Shown in pieces: positions 4,663 to 6,910 of a DNA stretch of 6,910 nt. Location: assembly GCA_039927975.1 (NCBI GenBank), contig JBDSTZ010000204.1, positions 1-6,910 on the forward strand, given 5' to 3'. The translations under genes and the position numbers were made by a program. The notes beneath the pieces were generated by a model. The model saw only the letters and a list, made by a program, of their open reading frames with translations. It did no database searches and was not told the DNA's origin. This stretch comes from JBDSTZ01 sp039927975. Lineage in GTDB: Bacteria > Pseudomonadota > Gammaproteobacteria > Burkholderiales > Burkholderiaceae_D. The number at the start of each line of letters is the position of its first letter. The stretch's first letter is position 1.

Positions 4663-6910
4663 TTAGAACAGGATGTTCGCGCTCAGCAGGGCGAACCGTT
4701 CGGCGCCCAGGACCACGCGCGAGCCGCCGTTGTTCAGTGAACTCACGTAGAACTTGTCGGTGAGGTTGTAGACATTGAGCTGCAGCGCGACGTTGTTGCT
4801 GACCTTGTAGCGCAGCATGGCGTCGGCCACCGCGTACGCCGGAATGCCGGGCGCCGTCGTGAGGGCCGCGCCTGGCGCCACGTTGCGTTTCTGTTCGCTC
4901 GAATAGCGCAGGCCGCCGGCCATGCTCAGCGCGTCGTTCCACTTGTAGCTGGTCCACAGCGTCGCGGTCAGGTCGGGCGACCAGCGCGTGTCGGTGCCGG
5001 CCACGGTGCTGGCGGAGCCTTCGACGATTTTCGCGCTCATTTTGGCGAGACCGGCGGTGATGTTCCAGGCCGGCGTGATCTGCCCGACCAAGCCCAGTTC
5101 CAATCCCTGCACGCGGCGCTTGCCCAGTTGCGAGTAAGTCAGCAGGACAGCGTCCTGCGCCGTCAGCTCGTTGCGGTTCTCGCTGCGGTAGGCGGCGGCA
5201 GTCACGGCCAGCTTCTTCTCGACCAAGTCCCACTTCGTGCCAAGTTCGATATTCGTGGTCTTTTGCGGATCCATGTTCGGATTGCTGGTGCTGCTGGCGG
5301 TGGCGCTGAGCGCGAAGTTGGCGCTGCCGGGCGGCATTTGCGAGGTCGCGTACGACAGGTAGATGCTGCCGTTGGCGGCCGGCTTGTACACGGCGCCGGC
5401 CTTCCAGCTCACGAGATTGGCGGATTTTTCGAGCCGGCTGCCAATCAGCGTGCCGAGCGGAATACCGTTGGTGCTGCTGCTGTTGGCAGTCAGCGCGCTC
5501 GATACCGTGTTGTAGCGCTCACCGCGCAGGCCGACATTGAGCTGCCACTGCTCGTTGACCTTGACCGTGTCGAAGGCGTAGGCGGCGACCGTGTTGGTCT
5601 TGCCGTTGCTCGAGGCGCCGGTGAGCGCCGGGTTGTAGCCGACCAGGGCATCGTTGGGATTCGGATTGTACAAACTGGCGGTGGCCGGATTGGTCGCGCC
5701 CAGGCCGCCGCGGGTCGGCGCGTCCTGTTCTTCCGATAGCAGTTCGAGGCCGGCCGACAGGGCGTGCTTGAAGCCGCCGGCGGCGAACTGGCTGGCCAGG
5801 TTGGTGGTATTGCCGAGGATGGTGTTCTCTTGCAGGACGCTCTGGCGGCTGCGGCTGATCGTCCAGGTGGCCGGCGCGCTGCCGGCGGCGGTGATGGTGT
5901 TGATACCGGTGAGGATGCGGTCGATACTCGACTTGCCGTAGCGGCTGGTGTTGGTGAGCGTGGTCTCCGGCGACAGCTGATGCTCGATCTTGACCGTCAC
6001 CATGTCCGAGCGGGTCTTCTCGAAGTCGCCGGCCAGGCCGTAGTAGTTATTGCGCTCGACCATGGGCGCGTTCTGCAGCAGCGTATTGGCGTTCAGGTAG
6101 CCCTCCAGCCCGATGGTGGGAAAGCCGCCGTCCGGCCGCCCGTCCTGGCGCACATGCTGCGAATACAAATACACGCGGGTCGGCGTGCCGAGGCCAAAGG
6201 CCAGCGCCGGGGCAATGCCGTGGGCCTGTTGTTGAATCGCCTTGCGGCCGATCTGCCCGCCGTCCTTGCCCATCACGTTGAGGCGGAACGCGCTGCTGGC
6301 GCCTAGACGGCGATTGACGTCGACGTTCACGCGCTTGGTGTCGCCGCTGTCGATCGCCACGCCGGCGGAAATCGCGTCCTCCAGCGAGGGCAGCTTGGTG
6401 GCCAGGTTGATGTAGCCGGAAGCCGCGCCGCGCCCGACGTCGGCGCCCGACGGGCCTTTCGACACTTCGATCTGCTCCACGTTGAAGACGTCGCGCGAGA
6501 CCGCGCCGAGGTCGCGCATGCCGTCGATGAAGATCGACGACTGGGTCGCGAAGCCGCGCATCTGGAAGGTGTCGCCGGCGCTGGTGTTGCCGTTTTCGCC
6601 CAGCTGCAAAGTGATGCCCGGGGTGTTGCGCAGCGCCTCCAACAGGCTGATCGCGCCTTGTTCCTGCAGTACTTCCCTGGTGATGACGGTGATGGTTTGC
6701 GGCGTGTCCACCAGCGGCGCGGTCAGCTTCGGGTTGCTGGTCTCGGCCTTGTAGCCGACCGCGTCGGCCGTGACCTGGATCGCCGGCAGCGTTTGCGGCT
6801 GGGCCGGCGCGGTCTGCGCGGCGCTCAATAGCGGCATGCCGGCGCTGGCCATGGCCAGCAGCGATTGGGCCAGGCGAGGCTGACGGAGGGTGTGGGGCTG
6901 GCGGCGGCTG
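4663..6910 (-). CDS. TonB-dependent siderophore receptor, Fiu-like, 5' end outside window
   Basis: A 22-strand outer-membrane receptor that imports ferric siderophore using TonB-ExbBD energy. 748 residues are visible. The frame stays open to the window edge, upstream of the ATG at 6852. The 19 extra codons carry Arg2, Arg3, Arg9 and Arg12, followed by LAQSLLAMASAGMPLLSAA, which is a signal peptide. The true start therefore lies beyond 6910, and the full protein should be about 750-770 residues. Next come a TonB-box-like IQVTAD (44-49) and the plug: VDTPQTITVI (67-76), ALRNTPGI (92-99), RGF (118-120) and GRGAASGYINL (159-169). The barrel ends in a typical YNLTDKFY strand and a closing ILF with terminal Phe. 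The plug wording, VDTPQTITVIT through FNVEQIEVSKGPS, matches the catecholate receptor Fiu group best. The substrate (catechol siderophore or its breakdown products) is inference. The promoter and any Fur box lie outside the window. Confidence 0.92.
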   Translation of the reverse strand, partial: SRRQPHTLRQPRLAQSLLAMASAGMPLLSAAQTAPAQPQTLPAIQVTADAVGYKAETSNPKLTAPLVDTPQTITVITREVLQEQGAISLLEALRNTPGITLQLGENGNTSAGDTFQMRGFATQSSIFIDGMRDLGAVSRDVFNVEQIEVSKGPSGADVGRGAASGYINLATKLPSLEDAISAGVAIDSGDTKRVNVDVNRRLGASSAFRLNVMGKDGGQIGRKAIQQQAHGIAPALAFGLGTPTRVYLYSQHVRQDGRPDGGFPTIGLEGYLNANTLLQNAPMVERNNYYGLAGDFEKTRSDMVTVKIEHQLSPETTLTNTSRYGKSSIDRILTGINTITAAGSAPATWTISRSRQSVLQENTILGNTTNLASQFAAGGFKHALSAGLELLSEEQDAPTRGGLGATNPATASLYNPNPNDALVGYNPALTGASSNGKTNTVAAYAFDTVKVNEQWQLNVGLRGERYNTVSSALTANSSSTNGIPLGTLIGSRLEKSANLVSWKAGAVYKPAANGSIYLSYATSQMPPGSANFALSATASSTSNPNMDPQKTTNIELGTKWDLVEKKLAVTAAAYRSENRNELTAQDAVLLTYSQLGKRRVQGLELGLVGQITPAWNITAGLAKMSAKIVEGSASTVAGTDTRWSPDLTATLWTSYKWNDALSMAGGLRYSSEQKRNVAPGAALTTAPGIPAYAVADAMLRYKVSNNVALQLNVYNLTDKFYVSSLNNGGSRVVLGAERFALLSANILF

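Noticed and set aside
3800..5233. 477-codon open frame on the minus strand spanning the barrel gene and the end of the TonB receptor gene
   Set aside because: It is antisense to the barrel gene, frame-shifted within the receptor gene, and its translation is low-complexity Arg/Gly/Ala-rich with no domain. Long shadow frames are expected at this GC content.
1..6910. Mobile element, CRISPR array, tRNA/rRNA or phage genes
   Set aside because: No transposase, integrase, regularly spaced repeat or cloverleaf was recognised, and composition is even across the window.

Overview
The window looks like chromosomal DNA of a GC-rich betaproteobacterium, most plausibly Burkholderiales and near Oxalobacteraceae (a Massilia/Duganella-like organism). 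That guess rests on the GC-rich coding style, a type II citrate synthase end, a PEP-CTERM-anchored CHRD protein, a GluQRS and a Fiu-like TonB receptor together. It is inference from gene content, not a database match. There is no sign of a mobile element, CRISPR array, tRNA or rRNA.

Layout. (1) 1-501 (+): the last 166 codons of citrate synthase (gltA), followed by two hairpins; the second (533-560) is a strong terminator that works in both directions. (2) 644-1806 (-): a three-gene operon, read right to left, of an ArsR-family repressor, an AHSA1/SRPBCC protein (ATGA start/stop overlap) and a GFA-type zinc enzyme (24-nt gap). It converges on gltA and shares its terminator. The promoter is embedded in abutting 18-bp palindromes, and its geometry places transcription start at or next to the arsR start codon, so the mRNA may be leaderless. 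(3) 1984-2904 (+): gluQ, glutamyl-Q tRNA(Asp) synthetase. (4) 2887-3477 (-): a secreted CHRD-domain PEP-CTERM protein whose last codons overlap the end of gluQ by 18 bp tail to tail. Its 5' leader contains two overlapping inverted repeats. (5) 3662-4648 (+): an unrecognised outer-membrane beta-barrel protein built from two diverged copies of one ~140-residue unit. (6) 4663-6910 (-): a TonB-dependent siderophore receptor resembling the Fiu catecholate group, cut off by the window edge inside its signal peptide.

How the genes relate. The ArsR/AHSA1/GFA block looks like a self-regulated stress or detoxification module. gltA and gluQ are housekeeping genes with no visible link to their neighbours. 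The right half is a cluster of envelope or exported proteins (PEP-CTERM, barrel, TonB receptor) in alternating orientation, so each is probably transcribed separately. I found no clearly new multi-gene system. The best leads are the tandem operator with a probable leaderless arsR transcript, the internally duplicated barrel protein, and the structured leader of the PEP-CTERM gene.
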